Origin: Streptomyces durmitorensis
Lineage (GTDB): Bacteria; Actinomycetota; Actinomycetes; Streptomycetales; Streptomycetaceae
Length of the DNA: 64,000 nucleotides
Direction of reading: 5' to 3'
Assembly: GCF_023498005.1 (NCBI RefSeq)
Contig: NZ_CP097289.1
Coordinates: forward strand, 558,001-622,000
This document shows positions 33,268 through 42,440 of this stretch, one piece after another. Within the stretch, counting starts at the first letter, position 1; the number at the start of each line of letters is the position of its first letter. The translations under genes and the position numbers were made by a program. Below the pieces are notes generated by a model. The model made no database searches. It had not been told where the DNA came from and saw nothing but the letters and a program-made list of their open reading frames with translations.

Positions 33268-34155
33268 CTATTTGAGGCCGGTGCCTGCGATGCCCTCGAC
33301 GATGCGGCGCTGGAACAGCGCGAAGACGGCGAGCAGCGGGATCGCGCCGAGCACGGCGGACGCCATGAGCTGGGCGTAGGGCACGCCGAACACGTCCTGG
33401 ACGGAGGTGAGTCCGACGGGCAGCGTCATCATCTCCGGGTCGGTCACCACCAGCAGGGGCCACAGGAAGTTGTTCCAGACACCGACGAACACGAAGATCG
33501 TGACGGCCGAGACGGCCGGCCGGGAGATCGGCATCACGATCTGCCAGTAGGTACGCAGCCAGCCCGCGCCGTCCGCGCGCGCCGCGTCGATCAGCTCCCG
33601 CGGGATCCCGTCGAAGAACTGCTTGAAGACGAACACCGCCACGACATTGGGGACTTGAGGCAGTACGACACCCCAGTAGGTGTTCAAGAGTCCGGCCGAC
33701 TGGAGGGCGAGGAACTGCGGGATCATCAGGACCTGGCCCGGGATCATGATCCCGGCGAGCAGCATCACGAACGCGGCCCGGCGCATCCGGAAGCGGGTCT
33801 GCGACAGGGCGAACGCGGCGAGCGACGCCATGACCACCGTGAGGACGGTGGTGAGGATCGAGGTGATGAAGCTGTTGGCGTACCAGTAGGGCAGCTTGCC
33901 CGCGTCGAATATCTCCCCGTACGCGTCCAGGGTCGGATGCGCGGTGAACCATCCCGTCGGGTTGGTGACGACCTCCTGGGCGGGTCGGATCGACGTGGCG
34001 AGCGCCCACGCCAGGGGGACGAGCCACAGCAGCGCGAGGGCGATGAGCGTGCCGAGTGCCACCCGGTTGAACAGGCGCTCCGAGTCGCGGGGGCGGGCCG
34101 GAGGGGCGCTGGTGCCGCGCTGTCCGGTCTCGGGGCGCGTGGCGATGGCGGTCAT
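33268..34155 (-). CDS. Sugar ABC transporter permease (MalG type)
   Basis: A 295-residue permease with six helices. The EAA-type loop reads PRELIDAARADGAGWLRTYW, then IVMPISRPAVS, the contact for the ATPase. It ends in FQRRIVEGIAGTGLK, typical of this class. It starts two bases after the stop of the preceding permease, with AAGGAG spanning the junction. Predicted to form the channel for arabino-oligosaccharides with its partner. No ATPase gene is present, so a shared MsiK-like ATPase is inferred. Confidence 0.92.
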   Translation of the reverse strand: MTAIATRPETGQRGTSAPPARPRDSERLFNRVALGTLIALALLWLVPLAWALATSIRPAQEVVTNPTGWFTAHPTLDAYGEIFDAGKLPYWYANSFITSILTTVLTVVMASLAAFALSQTRFRMRRAAFVMLLAGIMIPGQVLMIPQFLALQSAGLLNTYWGVVLPQVPNVVAVFVFKQFFDGIPRELIDAARADGAGWLRTYWQIVMPISRPAVSAVTIFVFVGVWNNFLWPLLVVTDPEMMTLPVGLTSVQDVFGVPYAQLMASAVLGAIPLLAVFALFQRRIVEGIAGTGLK

Positions 34156-34157
34156 GG

Positions 34158-35066
34158 TCAGCTCTCCTTCTCGGCACGGCGTACGAGGGCGAACCAGACG
34201 AGGGAGACGAGCAGGATCACCACGAACAGCAGCAGCGACACGGTCGATGCGTAGCCCACGCGGCCCTCGACGAACCCGGTGTCGTAGATGAGCTGCAGCG
34301 AGGAGCGTGTGCTGCCGTCGGGGCCGCCCGCGGTCATCATGTAGATCTGGTCGAAGACCTTCAGCGAGGCGATGACCTGCAACACCGTCACCAGTGTCGT
34401 CGTACGGCCCAGCATCGGCACGACCACGTGACGGATCCGCTGCCAGGGTCCTGCCCCGTCGATGGCGGCCGCCTCGTGCACCTCGCGCGGCACGTCCTGC
34501 AGACCGGCCAGGTAGAGCACGAAGTTGAAGCCGATGGTCCACCACACCGTGGCCGCCGCGATGGAGATCATCGCCCAGTCCGGGTCACCGAGCCACGAGG
34601 GCGGGGTGTCGACGCCGAACCACTTCACCGCCTCCTGGGCCAGGCCCAGTTGATCGGCGTAGATGAACATGAAGAGCAGCGAGACGACGGCGGAGGGCAG
34701 CACGAACGGCGCGAAGAAAGCGAACCGGAAGAACCAGCGGCCGCGCACGAACCGGTCGGCGAGCAGGGCCAGGGCCAGGCTGAGCAGTACAAGCGGCACG
34801 GTCGTCAGGACCGTGAACCACAGCGTGTTGCGCAGGGTCCGCCAGAACTCCGCGTCGCCGAGCACCGCCGTGTAGTTCGAGAGGCCCGCGAAGTCACCGA
34901 GGCCGCTCTTGAGCAGGCTCGTCTCGAAGAACCCGGCGACCACGGTGTAGATGAGCGGCCCCACCAGGAACACCAGGTAGAAGAGGGCGAAGGGCAGCAG
35001 CATCCCCGGTCCTGCCCAGCGGTCGCCTCTGCTGGACGTCGGGGTTGGGGCGGTCGTCGTGGCCAC
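34158..35066 (-). CDS. Sugar ABC transporter permease (MalF type)
   Basis: A 302-residue permease with six helices. The EAA loop is PREVHEAAAIDGAGPWQRIR, followed by HVVVPMLGRTTTL. A short Ser/Thr-rich head precedes TM1. The start is GTG 35066, with AAAGG upstream. It partners the downstream permease and the binding lipoprotein 83 bases upstream. Confidence 0.92.
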   Translation of the reverse strand: MATTTAPTPTSSRGDRWAGPGMLLPFALFYLVFLVGPLIYTVVAGFFETSLLKSGLGDFAGLSNYTAVLGDAEFWRTLRNTLWFTVLTTVPLVLLSLALALLADRFVRGRWFFRFAFFAPFVLPSAVVSLLFMFIYADQLGLAQEAVKWFGVDTPPSWLGDPDWAMISIAAATVWWTIGFNFVLYLAGLQDVPREVHEAAAIDGAGPWQRIRHVVVPMLGRTTTLVTVLQVIASLKVFDQIYMMTAGGPDGSTRSSLQLIYDTGFVEGRVGYASTVSLLLFVVILLVSLVWFALVRRAEKES

Positions 35067-35149
35067 GGTTCGGCCTTTCGGTCAAGGCGTACGGGATCCA
35101 AGGGCGCGTGGAACAAGGGGGGTTGGGCGACGGTCGCGGGCGGCCTCGC

Positions 35150-36517
35150 TCACACGGGAGCGGGGCGCGACGCCAGGGTGCGCAGGTCTCGGCGCAGGCG
35201 TGCGGCGCCGGCCGTGGGGCTGGTCTCGCCGGTGAACACGGACGTCACCGCGTCACCCACGACGTTCTGCATGGTGCTGCCCGCGCCGCCGTACCAGGCG
35301 GCCGGGTCGTAGACGGCTCCGTCGGCGGCCGTGGCGTAGTGCGACTGCGGCACCAGTTCCTTGTACGCGCGCGATCGCTGCGTCGGCAGCCAGGCCGGGA
35401 CGTGGCCGCCCTCCGCCCACAACTTGCTGGAGTGCAGCATCGAGGCGATGAACCCCAGGGAGAGATCGAGGCGTTGGGCCTTCTCGTCGGGTGCCTTCGG
35501 GAGCACCAGTGCGTGCGAGTCGGCGGCGCAGGCGTAGGGCGCGTCCTTGAAGATGCGCGGCAGGGGCCGCATGTCGAACTTCACCTTCGCCGACCGGACC
35601 GCGAGCGCCTGCCAGACGCCGTCCATCAGGAATCCGGCCTTGCCGGTGGTCAGCAGCGTGATGGCGCCCTTCCCGTCGGTGTTGGCGGGGATCACCTTCT
35701 CCTGGCTGAGGCGGCGGATGTACGCGAGCGCCTCGGCCGCGGCAGCCGTGTCGACGACCACCCGCTTGCCCTGGTCGGCGACGAGGTCCCCGCCTCCGAC
35801 CTGCCGGTACAGCGACCAGAAGAGCCGGAACTGCATCGAGGCCTCCTTCACCGAGGCGATCGAACCGCCCCAGGCGCCGGTCACCTCCTTCGCCGCACGC
35901 AGCGCGTCGATGAACGCGTCGGGTCCGTCCACGTCCACCAACTGGCCCTGCCCGTCGAGCAGTCCGGCCTTCTCTGCGATGTCCGTGCGGAAGAAGAGCA
36001 CGAAGGGGTGCGTGTCGAGCGGAACGGCGTGCGGCGCCCCGCCGAACTGGGACTTCCGCCACGGCCGTGCGTCGAACTTGTCCTCGGTCAGCCCGTGCCG
36101 GGCCAGGTCATCGGTGCGCAGCTCGGTCAGCAGCCCGGCCTCGGCGAGCGTGGGCAGCTTCGACAGATGGACCACCGCCACCTGCGGCGGCCGGTCGCCG
36201 AGCGTGGAGAGGGTCAGCTTCGTGTAGTACGGGTTGCCCCACAGGAACGTCGCCGATTTCAGTTCGGTCGACCGGTGCGCGGCCCGGTAGGCGTCCTGCA
36301 TCGCCAGCATCCGCTCGCCGTCGCCGCCGGTGAACGGGTTCCAGAAGTTGAGCCGCGACGGCGAGGGCGCGCCGCCGGTGAACCCCTGCGCGAGCGTGCT
36401 GCCGCAGCCTGACGCGGTGAGCGCGGCGGCGCCGGCCGCACCGAGCGCGATCCCTCCGCGCAGCACACGGCGGCGGGACGGGGCGGGCGGCGACGGGGTC
36501 GGTATGCGGTCCCGCAT
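35150..36517 (-). CDS. Sugar-binding lipoprotein of ABC importer (Tat-type signal)
   Basis: A 455-residue extracellular solute-binding protein (family 1). The head has a twin-arginine-like SRRRVLRGG (from residue 14) and a lipobox ending TASG-C38, so it is folded before export and lipid-anchored. The mature part begins with LNFWNPFTGGDGERM, typical of sugar-binding proteins. ATG 36517 is chosen because GGAAGGA lies nine bases upstream; ATG 36523 would leave only three bases. First gene of the arabinan operon, divergent from lacI. Confidence 0.88.
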   Translation of the reverse strand: MRDRIPTPSPPAPSRRRVLRGGIALGAAGAAALTASGCGSTLAQGFTGGAPSPSRLNFWNPFTGGDGERMLAMQDAYRAAHRSTELKSATFLWGNPYYTKLTLSTLGDRPPQVAVVHLSKLPTLAEAGLLTELRTDDLARHGLTEDKFDARPWRKSQFGGAPHAVPLDTHPFVLFFRTDIAEKAGLLDGQGQLVDVDGPDAFIDALRAAKEVTGAWGGSIASVKEASMQFRLFWSLYRQVGGGDLVADQGKRVVVDTAAAAEALAYIRRLSQEKVIPANTDGKGAITLLTTGKAGFLMDGVWQALAVRSAKVKFDMRPLPRIFKDAPYACAADSHALVLPKAPDEKAQRLDLSLGFIASMLHSSKLWAEGGHVPAWLPTQRSRAYKELVPQSHYATAADGAVYDPAAWYGGAGSTMQNVVGDAVTSVFTGETSPTAGAARLRRDLRTLASRPAPV

Positions 36518-36556
36518 GGGCATGCGTCCTTCCACGGCGGACAAGGCGAGTACGAG

Positions 36557-36568
36557 TGCAACGTTGGA
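36557..36568. promoter_or_regulatory. LacI operator copy 1 (CAACGTTG core)
   Basis: TGCAACGTTGGA, core CAACGTTG at 36559-36566, is 40 bases upstream of the sugar-binding protein gene. Confidence 0.7.
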
Positions 36569-36612
36569 ATGCTCGGCGACGGCAACCGGATTGCGTGGCT
36601 GCCCGCTGCGTT

Positions 36613-36624
36613 TACAACGTTGTA
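36613..36624. promoter_or_regulatory. LacI operator copy 2, perfect palindrome TACAACGTTGTA
   Basis: A perfect 12-bp palindrome with the same CAACGTTG core (36615-36622), centrally placed in the divergent spacer. The central CG step is usual for LacI-family operators. Confidence 0.75.
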
Positions 36625-36705
36625 CTCAGCTGGCAATACGACGTCAACACCTGGGCCCGCATTACCTGTTCACGCACTCGAAGGATCCCCATCACCCCTC
36701 ACCGG

Positions 36706-36718
36706 TTACAACGTTGGA
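36706..36718. promoter_or_regulatory. LacI operator copy 3 (CAACGTTG core)
   Basis: TTACAACGTTGGA, core at 36709-36716, lies 54 bases before the lacI start and probably mediates autoregulation. Confidence 0.7.
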
Positions 36719-36769
36719 CCATGACGTACGCTGCTGCTGTCGGGGGAGGTCAGGGGGAGGGAGAACACC

Positions 36770-37786
36770 GTGGCAGGCACACGCCTGAAGGACGTCGCGG
36801 AGCGCGCCGGAGTATCGATCAAGACGGTGTCCAACGTCGTCCGCGGCGAGACCCGAGTCGCCGACCGGACACGCGAACGCGTCCTGCGCGCCATCGCGGA
36901 CCTCGACTACCAACCCAACGCATCGGCACGCCACTTGCGCACAGGACGCAGCGGCATCATCGCGCTCGCCGTCCCCGAACTCGTCGCGCCGTACTTCGCC
37001 GAGCTGGCCGCGCAGGTCATCGCCGCCGCGAAGAAGCGCGGCTGCACCGTGCTCATCGAGGACACCGGGGGCAGCGCGGACGAGGAACTCCGCATCGCCT
37101 GCGGGCTCAGCGACCCGCTCATCGACGGCGTCCTGCTCAGCCCGCTCCGCCTCGACGAGGAGGCACTCGCCGCCCGCGAACGCCGCGTGCCGCTCGTGCT
37201 CCTGGGAGAGCGGTCGTACGAGATCCCCGCCGACCACGTCCTGATCGACAACTCGGCGGCGGCGCGCGAGGCCACCGACCACCTCCTGTCCCTCGGCCGA
37301 CGCCGCGTCGCCGTCATCGGACAGCCCTCGGGGCCCGCCCATGCGACGACGGTCCAGCGCATGCACGGCTACCTGACCGCGCTGCACGCGGCGGGCGTCC
37401 CGCACGACCCTCAACTCGCCCCGGACACAAGAACATTCACCCGAGCCGAGGGCGCGAACGCGATGCGGGCGCTCCTGGCGCTCGACGACCCGCCGGACGC
37501 CGTCTTCTGCTTCAACGACCTGCTGGCCTCCGGCGCGCTGCGGGTGGCGCACGAGCACGGCCTGCGCGTCCCGCACGACGTGGCCGTGGCCGGATTCGAC
37601 GACGTGGAGGAGTCCCGCTACAGCGTGCCGACCCTGACCACCGTCGCCCCGGACAAGCGAGGAATCGCGGAACTGGCCGTGGACGCACTGCTGCGCAGGA
37701 TCGACGCCGGAGCGATGGCCCCGCACACGCGGCTCACCGCGGGATACGAGCTCGTGGTGCGGGAGAGCACGCGCGCGACGGGCTGA
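36770..37786 (+). CDS. LacI family transcriptional repressor of the arabinan operon
   Basis: A 338-residue regulator. The HTH and hinge are TRLKDVAERAGVSIKTVSNV and VADRTRERVLRAIADLDYQP, then NASARHLRTGRSG. The periplasmic-binding-like ligand domain follows (AVAGFDDVEESRYSVPTLTT near the end). The start is GTG 36770. It is divergent from the sugar importer operon, with three CAACGTTG sites in the spacer, so it probably represses both units until an arabino-sugar binds. Confidence 0.92.
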   Translation: MAGTRLKDVAERAGVSIKTVSNVVRGETRVADRTRERVLRAIADLDYQPNASARHLRTGRSGIIALAVPELVAPYFAELAAQVIAAAKKRGCTVLIEDTGGSADEELRIACGLSDPLIDGVLLSPLRLDEEALAARERRVPLVLLGERSYEIPADHVLIDNSAAAREATDHLLSLGRRRVAVIGQPSGPAHATTVQRMHGYLTALHAAGVPHDPQLAPDTRTFTRAEGANAMRALLALDDPPDAVFCFNDLLASGALRVAHEHGLRVPHDVAVAGFDDVEESRYSVPTLTTVAPDKRGIAELAVDALLRRIDAGAMAPHTRLTAGYELVVRESTRATG

Positions 37787-37843
37787 ACCGCCTCACGGCG
37801 GCGGGAATCAAGCCGACCCCCGACGCCGTCCGGGTGGTCAACC

Positions 37844-37872
37844 CTCACCCTCACGCTCACCTTGAGGGTGAG
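37844..37872 (+). terminator. Hairpin after lacI
   Basis: CTCACCCTCA (37844-37853) pairs with TGAGGGTGAG (37863-37872) across a 9-base loop, 58 bases after the lacI stop. Probable terminator. Confidence 0.6.
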
Positions 37873-37913
37873 ACGTCACTCGATGCGCCCAACGAAGACA
37901 CCCCGTAGCACCA

Positions 37914-37948
37914 TGGCCAGATCCTTGCACTCCCTGGCCATCTGGCCA
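37914..37948. promoter_or_regulatory. Inverted repeat upstream of flavoprotein gene
   Basis: TGGCCAGAT (37914-37922) and ATCTGGCCA (37940-37948) are exact inverted repeats, with a further CTGGCCA at 37934 between them, 39 bases before the flavoprotein start. Candidate operator for an unlinked regulator. Confidence 0.45.
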
Positions 37949-37986
37949 CTCGTCCCCCCGCCGGGCAGCAGCGGAGGATCGACGGC

Positions 37987-38778
37987 ATGAAGATTCTTTG
38001 GGTATTCGCTCACCCCGAACCGCAATCCCTCAACGGCTCCTTGCGTGACGACGGGATCCGGGATCTGCGCGACCTCGGGCACGAGGTCCGCGAGTCCGAT
38101 CTCTACGCCATGGACTGGAAGCCCGTGGTGGACTCCGGCGACTTCCACCGCGAAACGGTCGACCGGCTCCTGGTCGGCGCCGAGCAGGAGCACGCCTACA
38201 GCACGGCCAAGCTGACCGACGACATCACCGCCGAGCAGGAGAAGATCGCCTGGGCCGATGCGCTGGTGTTCCAGTTCCCGCTGTGGTGGTTCGGACCGCC
38301 CGCCATCCTCAAGGGGTGGTTCGACCGGGTCCTCGTGCAGGGCTTCGCCTTCGGGCTCCAGGACGGCTCCGGGCGCACCCTGCGGTACGGCGACGGCGGC
38401 CTCGCGGGGAAGCGCGCCATGGTCATCACCACGGTCGGCGCGCGGGAGTCGGGCTTCGGGCCACGCGGAATCCACGGCCAGCTGGACGAGGTCCTTTTCC
38501 CACTGCTGCACGGCACGTTCTGGTACACGGGGATGGACGCCTTGCCGCCCTACGTCGTCTACGGCGCCGACCGCCTGACCCCCGCCGACTACCGCACCCG
38601 CGCAGCCGAACTCCGCGAGCGACTCCGCACGCTGCCGGTCACCGAACCACTCCCCTACCGCCACGAACACCGCGGCGACTACGACGACGCACTCGTACTG
38701 CACCCGGAGATCGAGCCGGCCCTCACCGGCGTCGCGGCACACCGATCACGGACAGAAGGAGTTCCGTCAGCGGCTTGA
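37987..38778 (+). CDS. NAD(P)H-dependent flavin oxidoreductase (NQO1/MdaB-like)
   Basis: A 263-residue flavodoxin-fold quinone reductase: KILWVFAHPEPQSLNGSLRD at the N-terminus (phosphate-binding region), FQFPLWWFGPPAILKGWFDR and TTVGARESGFGPRG around the flavin. It is expected to reduce quinones by two electrons with FAD or FMN. The last 12 bases overlap the convergent ABC-2 permease gene. A repeat-rich spacer upstream may hold its operator. Confidence 0.9.
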   Translation: MKILWVFAHPEPQSLNGSLRDDGIRDLRDLGHEVRESDLYAMDWKPVVDSGDFHRETVDRLLVGAEQEHAYSTAKLTDDITAEQEKIAWADALVFQFPLWWFGPPAILKGWFDRVLVQGFAFGLQDGSGRTLRYGDGGLAGKRAMVITTVGARESGFGPRGIHGQLDEVLFPLLHGTFWYTGMDALPPYVVYGADRLTPADYRTRAAELRERLRTLPVTEPLPYRHEHRGDYDDALVLHPEIEPALTGVAAHRSRTEGVPSAA

Positions 38779-39504
38779 AGCCGACGCGCATCGCGGTTCC
38801 CAGCGGAAGAGCCGGGAGGCCAGCGCGACGGACACGACGACCCAGGCCAGTGTGGGCAGCAGCAGCGGCAGGGACTCCGTCACGGGGACGCCGCCGTTCC
38901 AGGCGTTGAGTACCAGTTCGGTGGCCGAGCCGCCGGGGAGCAGCCGCTTGAGCAGGGTGAGCTCCTCGGTGCCGGTGATGGCCACCCAGTTGACGACGGC
39001 GATGGCGCCGAGGCTGACGGGCAGGGTCGTCACCTGGGCGTGCTCGGGGGAGTTCGTCAGGCCCGCCGTGGCGAGGCCAAGGGCCAGCATCATGATCAGC
39101 GTCGAGAGGACCGCCGCCGCCAGGAGGAGGACGTTGTCCGGCTCACCGGCGACGACGGCCAGCACGGCGAGGATCACGGTCACCTGGACCAGCGCGAGGG
39201 CGGTGACCGGGAGCGTCAGCCCGGAGAGAATGCTCGCGTCGCCCGCCGGGGTCGAGCGCAGCCGCTTGAGGAAGAGGGTCTGTCGGCGCGAGGCGAGCGT
39301 GGTCACCGTGGTGGCGTAGAGCCCGAAGGCGGCCACGGTGAACATCACCACCGCCGCGATGTATCCGAGGCTGCGCAGGTCCGCGAAGGTTTCGTGCTGG
39401 TGGACGAAGAACGCGCAGGCCGCTACGGGAATGATGAAGCTGTTGAGCAGGATCAGCCGGTTCCGGAAGATCTGGGTGAGCTCGCTCAGAGCGATGGAGA
39501 GCAT
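38767..39504 (-). CDS. ABC-2 type transporter permease
   Basis: A 245-residue membrane protein with six predicted helices. The N-terminal LTQIFRNRLILLNSFIIPVA and the LFLKRLRSTPAGDASILSG loop are typical of ABC-2 exporters. It pairs with the ATPase 42 bases upstream. GAGGA precedes ATG 39504. It probably exports a peptide, lipid or antibiotic sensed by the neighbouring two-component system. Confidence 0.88.
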   Translation of the reverse strand: MLSIALSELTQIFRNRLILLNSFIIPVAACAFFVHQHETFADLRSLGYIAAVVMFTVAAFGLYATTVTTLASRRQTLFLKRLRSTPAGDASILSGLTLPVTALALVQVTVILAVLAVVAGEPDNVLLLAAAVLSTLIMMLALGLATAGLTNSPEHAQVTTLPVSLGAIAVVNWVAITGTEELTLLKRLLPGGSATELVLNAWNGGVPVTESLPLLLPTLAWVVVSVALASRLFRWEPRCASASSR

Positions 39505-39546
39505 GGTGAAGGTCCTCTTCTGGGAAGTTCCGGGAGTGGGAGCGGG

Positions 39547-40431
39547 CTACGCGCTGCCGATGGCGCGGAAGACGTCGTCGAGCCGAGTCGGTCCCGCTTC
39601 GAGCTCCCGCAGCTCCACCGCGTTGGCGTGCGCCCAGCCGAGCAGGAGGTGGAGGTCCTTCTGCAGGCAGAAGGTCTCAACGAGGACCTTCCCGTCGCTC
39701 TCGCGCTTGGCCCGCAGCGGAAGCGCAGGCGCGGTGGCGGGCAGGAAGAAGCGGATGGCGGCAGGCAGGGTCCGCGTCAGCTCGGCGACGGTCCCTTCCT
39801 GGTGGAAGGCGCCCTGGTGCATCAGCCCGATGCGATCGGCGCGCTGCTGGGCCTCTTCCAGGTAGTGCGTGGTGAGCACGATGGTGGATCCGTCTTCGCG
39901 CAGTTTCTCCACGGCGTCCCACAGAGCGTCCCGGGACTGGATGTCCAGGCCGGTGGTCGGCTCGTCCAGGAAGATCAGCTCGGGGTTGCCGTACACGGCG
40001 GTGGCGAAGTCCAGGCGTCGCTTCTCACCGCCGGAGAGCTGGGAGACCTGGGTTCCGGCCTTGTGCGTGAGGTCGACGATGCTCAGGACGCGTTCGACGC
40101 GGTCCCTGCGCTGGGAGAGGCTGCCGATCAGGCGGACCGATTCCTTCACCGTCAGGTCCGGTGAGAATCCGCTCTCCTGCAACATGATGCCCATCCTGGG
40201 CCGCACGGCGCGCCGGTCCCGCGGGCTCTGCCCGAAGACCCGCACGGTGCCCGACGTGGCCGTACGGTGGCCTTCGACGGTCTCCAGGGTCGAGGTCTTG
40301 CCGGCGCCGTTCGTGCCGAGCAGGGCGTAGAGCTCCCCCTTCGCCACCTGGAAGGACAGGTCTTTCACGGCATGGAAGTCGCCGTAGTTGAGGTTGAGGC
40401 GTTCAACGTCGATGACGGGTGTCGAGGTCAT
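39547..40431 (-). CDS. ABC transporter ATP-binding protein (exporter)
   Basis: A 294-residue ATPase. Walker A is GTNGAGKTS (residues 39-47), the signature is QLSGGEKRRLDFA, Walker B is LIFLDEPTTGLD and the switch histidine is in TTHYLEEAQQ. The C-terminal 80 residues form an accessory domain seen in drug-resistance ABC-2 ATPases. First gene of the exporter pair, divergent from the histidine kinase (173-base spacer), a common arrangement in which the kinase/regulator pair controls the exporter. Confidence 0.9.
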   Translation of the reverse strand: MTSTPVIDVERLNLNYGDFHAVKDLSFQVAKGELYALLGTNGAGKTSTLETVEGHRTATSGTVRVFGQSPRDRRAVRPRMGIMLQESGFSPDLTVKESVRLIGSLSQRRDRVERVLSIVDLTHKAGTQVSQLSGGEKRRLDFATAVYGNPELIFLDEPTTGLDIQSRDALWDAVEKLREDGSTIVLTTHYLEEAQQRADRIGLMHQGAFHQEGTVAELTRTLPAAIRFFLPATAPALPLRAKRESDGKVLVETFCLQKDLHLLLGWAHANAVELRELEAGPTRLDDVFRAIGSA

Positions 40432-40604
40432 GCATCGATCTCAGCCGTCGTCACGCCCGTCCGGCAGGGGCGTGGTGTCACCACTGCGCCATGACATTCC
40501 TCGGGGTGAAGGCATGACGCGGTGTCACTGGTGACAGCCCCGGAGCCGGAAGAATACTGCGGGCAGACCCTGCTGATCGATCCCGGCGACCCGGAGACCC
40601 ACGT

Positions 40605-41768
40605 ATGGAGACCACGGCCACGGCCGAGCACGCCCGGACGACGCAGGGACGGCTGCGCAACGTCAACCTCACCATGTTCATCCCGCCGCTCGTCGTCGTA
40701 GGAGCGGTCCTTGTGGCGATCGATGCCCGGAGCTGGTGGGAGGCCGCCGTCCTGACCCTGGGCGTGGTGGCGGGCCTGGTGATCGTCGAGCGGTGGACGG
40801 CAGGCGACACCAACCGCGTCGCGCTCCCCTGCCTGATCATCACCGCCGCCGTGTGGCTGATCGGCGTGCTCGTGACCGACAGTCGCACGGCGTGCTACGG
40901 CATCACGATCGTGGGCCCGTACTTCATCTCCCAGCTGCCGCGCCACCGCGGCGCGGCCACCCTGGGCCTTGGCACCTTCATCGCCGCGGTGGGCGCGGCG
41001 AAGCTGCTCCAATCGCCGGACGATGTTGTCGGCACCTTGATCGTGTACGTCCTCCTGCCCACCGGCATCACCCTCGCGGCGACCGGCCTCATGTTCGTCA
41101 ACCAGCGCTTCTACAAGGTCATCGAGCAGTCGCGGGAACGCGAGGCGGAGCTGGCGGTCGTCCGGGAACGCATGCGCTTCGCCAGCGATCTGCACGACAT
41201 CCAGGGCCACACGCTCCACGTGGTGAAACTGAAGATCACGCTGGCCGAGAAGCTGCTGCGCAGCGACATCGGGCGCGTGGAGGAGGAACTGCGGGAAGTG
41301 CACGCACTGGTCAGCGACACCATCACCCAGACCAAGGAACTCGCCTACGCACAGCGGCGGCTCAACCTCTCCGTGGAGCTGGAGAACGCGAAGAACCTCT
41401 TCGAAGCCGCGGGCATCCGCGTACGCGTCAACCGCGAGGCCGATGTCGACGTCGACGAGCGAGTCAACGGCCTGCTCGGCCAGGTTCTCCGCGAGACGAC
41501 GACCAACATCCTGCGCCACGCGCAAGCCACGCGGGTGCGCATCACGGTCTCGGAATCGGGCATCGCGATCACCAACGACGGCGCCCCCGAGACTCCTCTT
41601 CCCGCCCTCGGCGGACTGGCCGCACTCAGGGAACGAGTGGGCGCAAGCGGAGGCGAGCTGACGGTGGAGCAGAAGGACGGGCGCTTCCTCACGGCCGCGG
41701 ACTTCCCCTTGCTTTCCTCGCCTCCCTCGGCGGCGCGGCCCTCCGCCGCGCGGGAGGGCGACCGATGA
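40605..41768 (+). CDS. Two-component sensor histidine kinase (NarL/DesK class)
   Basis: A 387-residue kinase. Five or six helices (about residues 22-168) with little extracellular loop suggest sensing within the membrane. The HisKA_3 phospho-site is H197 in SDLHDIQGHTLHVVKLK. The ATPase part is shortened but recognisable (ETTTNILRHAQATRVRITV, then GLAALRERVGASGGEL). The stop overlaps the regulator start (ATGA). Partner of the regulator and probably of the divergent ABC exporter. Confidence 0.9.
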   Translation: METTATAEHARTTQGRLRNVNLTMFIPPLVVVGAVLVAIDARSWWEAAVLTLGVVAGLVIVERWTAGDTNRVALPCLIITAAVWLIGVLVTDSRTACYGITIVGPYFISQLPRHRGAATLGLGTFIAAVGAAKLLQSPDDVVGTLIVYVLLPTGITLAATGLMFVNQRFYKVIEQSREREAELAVVRERMRFASDLHDIQGHTLHVVKLKITLAEKLLRSDIGRVEEELREVHALVSDTITQTKELAYAQRRLNLSVELENAKNLFEAAGIRVRVNREADVDVDERVNGLLGQVLRETTTNILRHAQATRVRITVSESGIAITNDGAPETPLPALGGLAALRERVGASGGELTVEQKDGRFLTAADFPLLSSPPSAARPSAAREGDR

Positions 41769-42367
41769 CCAGCGTGGTGCTCGCCGACGACGAGGCCCTC
41801 CTCCGTAAGGCCCTTGCGGCACTGCTGACGCTCGAAGGCGAGATCACCGTGCTCGCCGAAGCGCAGGACGGCGCCTCGGCCGTCGAGGCCACCTTGCGGC
41901 ACCGGCCCGACGTACTGGTCATCGACCTGGAGATGCCCGGTGTGGACGGCCTCGGCGCCGTCGCGGAGATCCGCCGTGTGCAGCCGGACCAGGTGATCCT
42001 CATGCTGACCCGCCACGCCAGGCCCGGAGTGCTCCGCAAGGCCCTGAAACTCGGCGTCCAGGGCTTCGTCAGCAAATCGGCGGAACCCGCGCACATCACG
42101 GCGGTCATCAACACGCTGCACGAGGGCAGGCGTTGGATCGACCCGGACGTCTCCGCGCTCGCCGTCGTGGACGACTGCCCCCTCACCGACCGGGAGATCG
42201 ACGTCCTGCGGGTGACGGGTGACGGCTACTCGGTCGCCGAGATCGCCATCCGTCTCCGCCTGGCGCAGGGCACCGTACGCAACTACCTCTCGAACGCCAT
42301 GCAGAAGACCCAGACACGCACCCGGCACGACGCGGCGCGTTACGCGCGTGAGCACGACTGGCTCTAG
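41765..42367 (+). CDS. LuxR/NarL family response regulator
   Basis: 200 residues. The receiver domain has the acidic pair D8/D9, phospho-acceptor D54 (VLVIDLEMPGVDG) and lysine K107 region (GFVSKSAEP). The C-terminal HTH is LTDREIDVLRVTGDGYSVAE, then IAIRLRLAQGTVRNYLSNAM. Translationally coupled to the kinase. Expected to activate the divergent exporter genes. Confidence 0.92.
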   Translation: MTSVVLADDEALLRKALAALLTLEGEITVLAEAQDGASAVEATLRHRPDVLVIDLEMPGVDGLGAVAEIRRVQPDQVILMLTRHARPGVLRKALKLGVQGFVSKSAEPAHITAVINTLHEGRRWIDPDVSALAVVDDCPLTDREIDVLRVTGDGYSVAEIAIRLRLAQGTVRNYLSNAMQKTQTRTRHDAARYAREHDWL

Positions 42368-42440
42368 GGCGCGCGCAGGCGGCGGGCCCCGGCGCGCCAT
42401 GTGGATCGCTGCACCAATGTGGTGCACCGAGTGGCCACCG

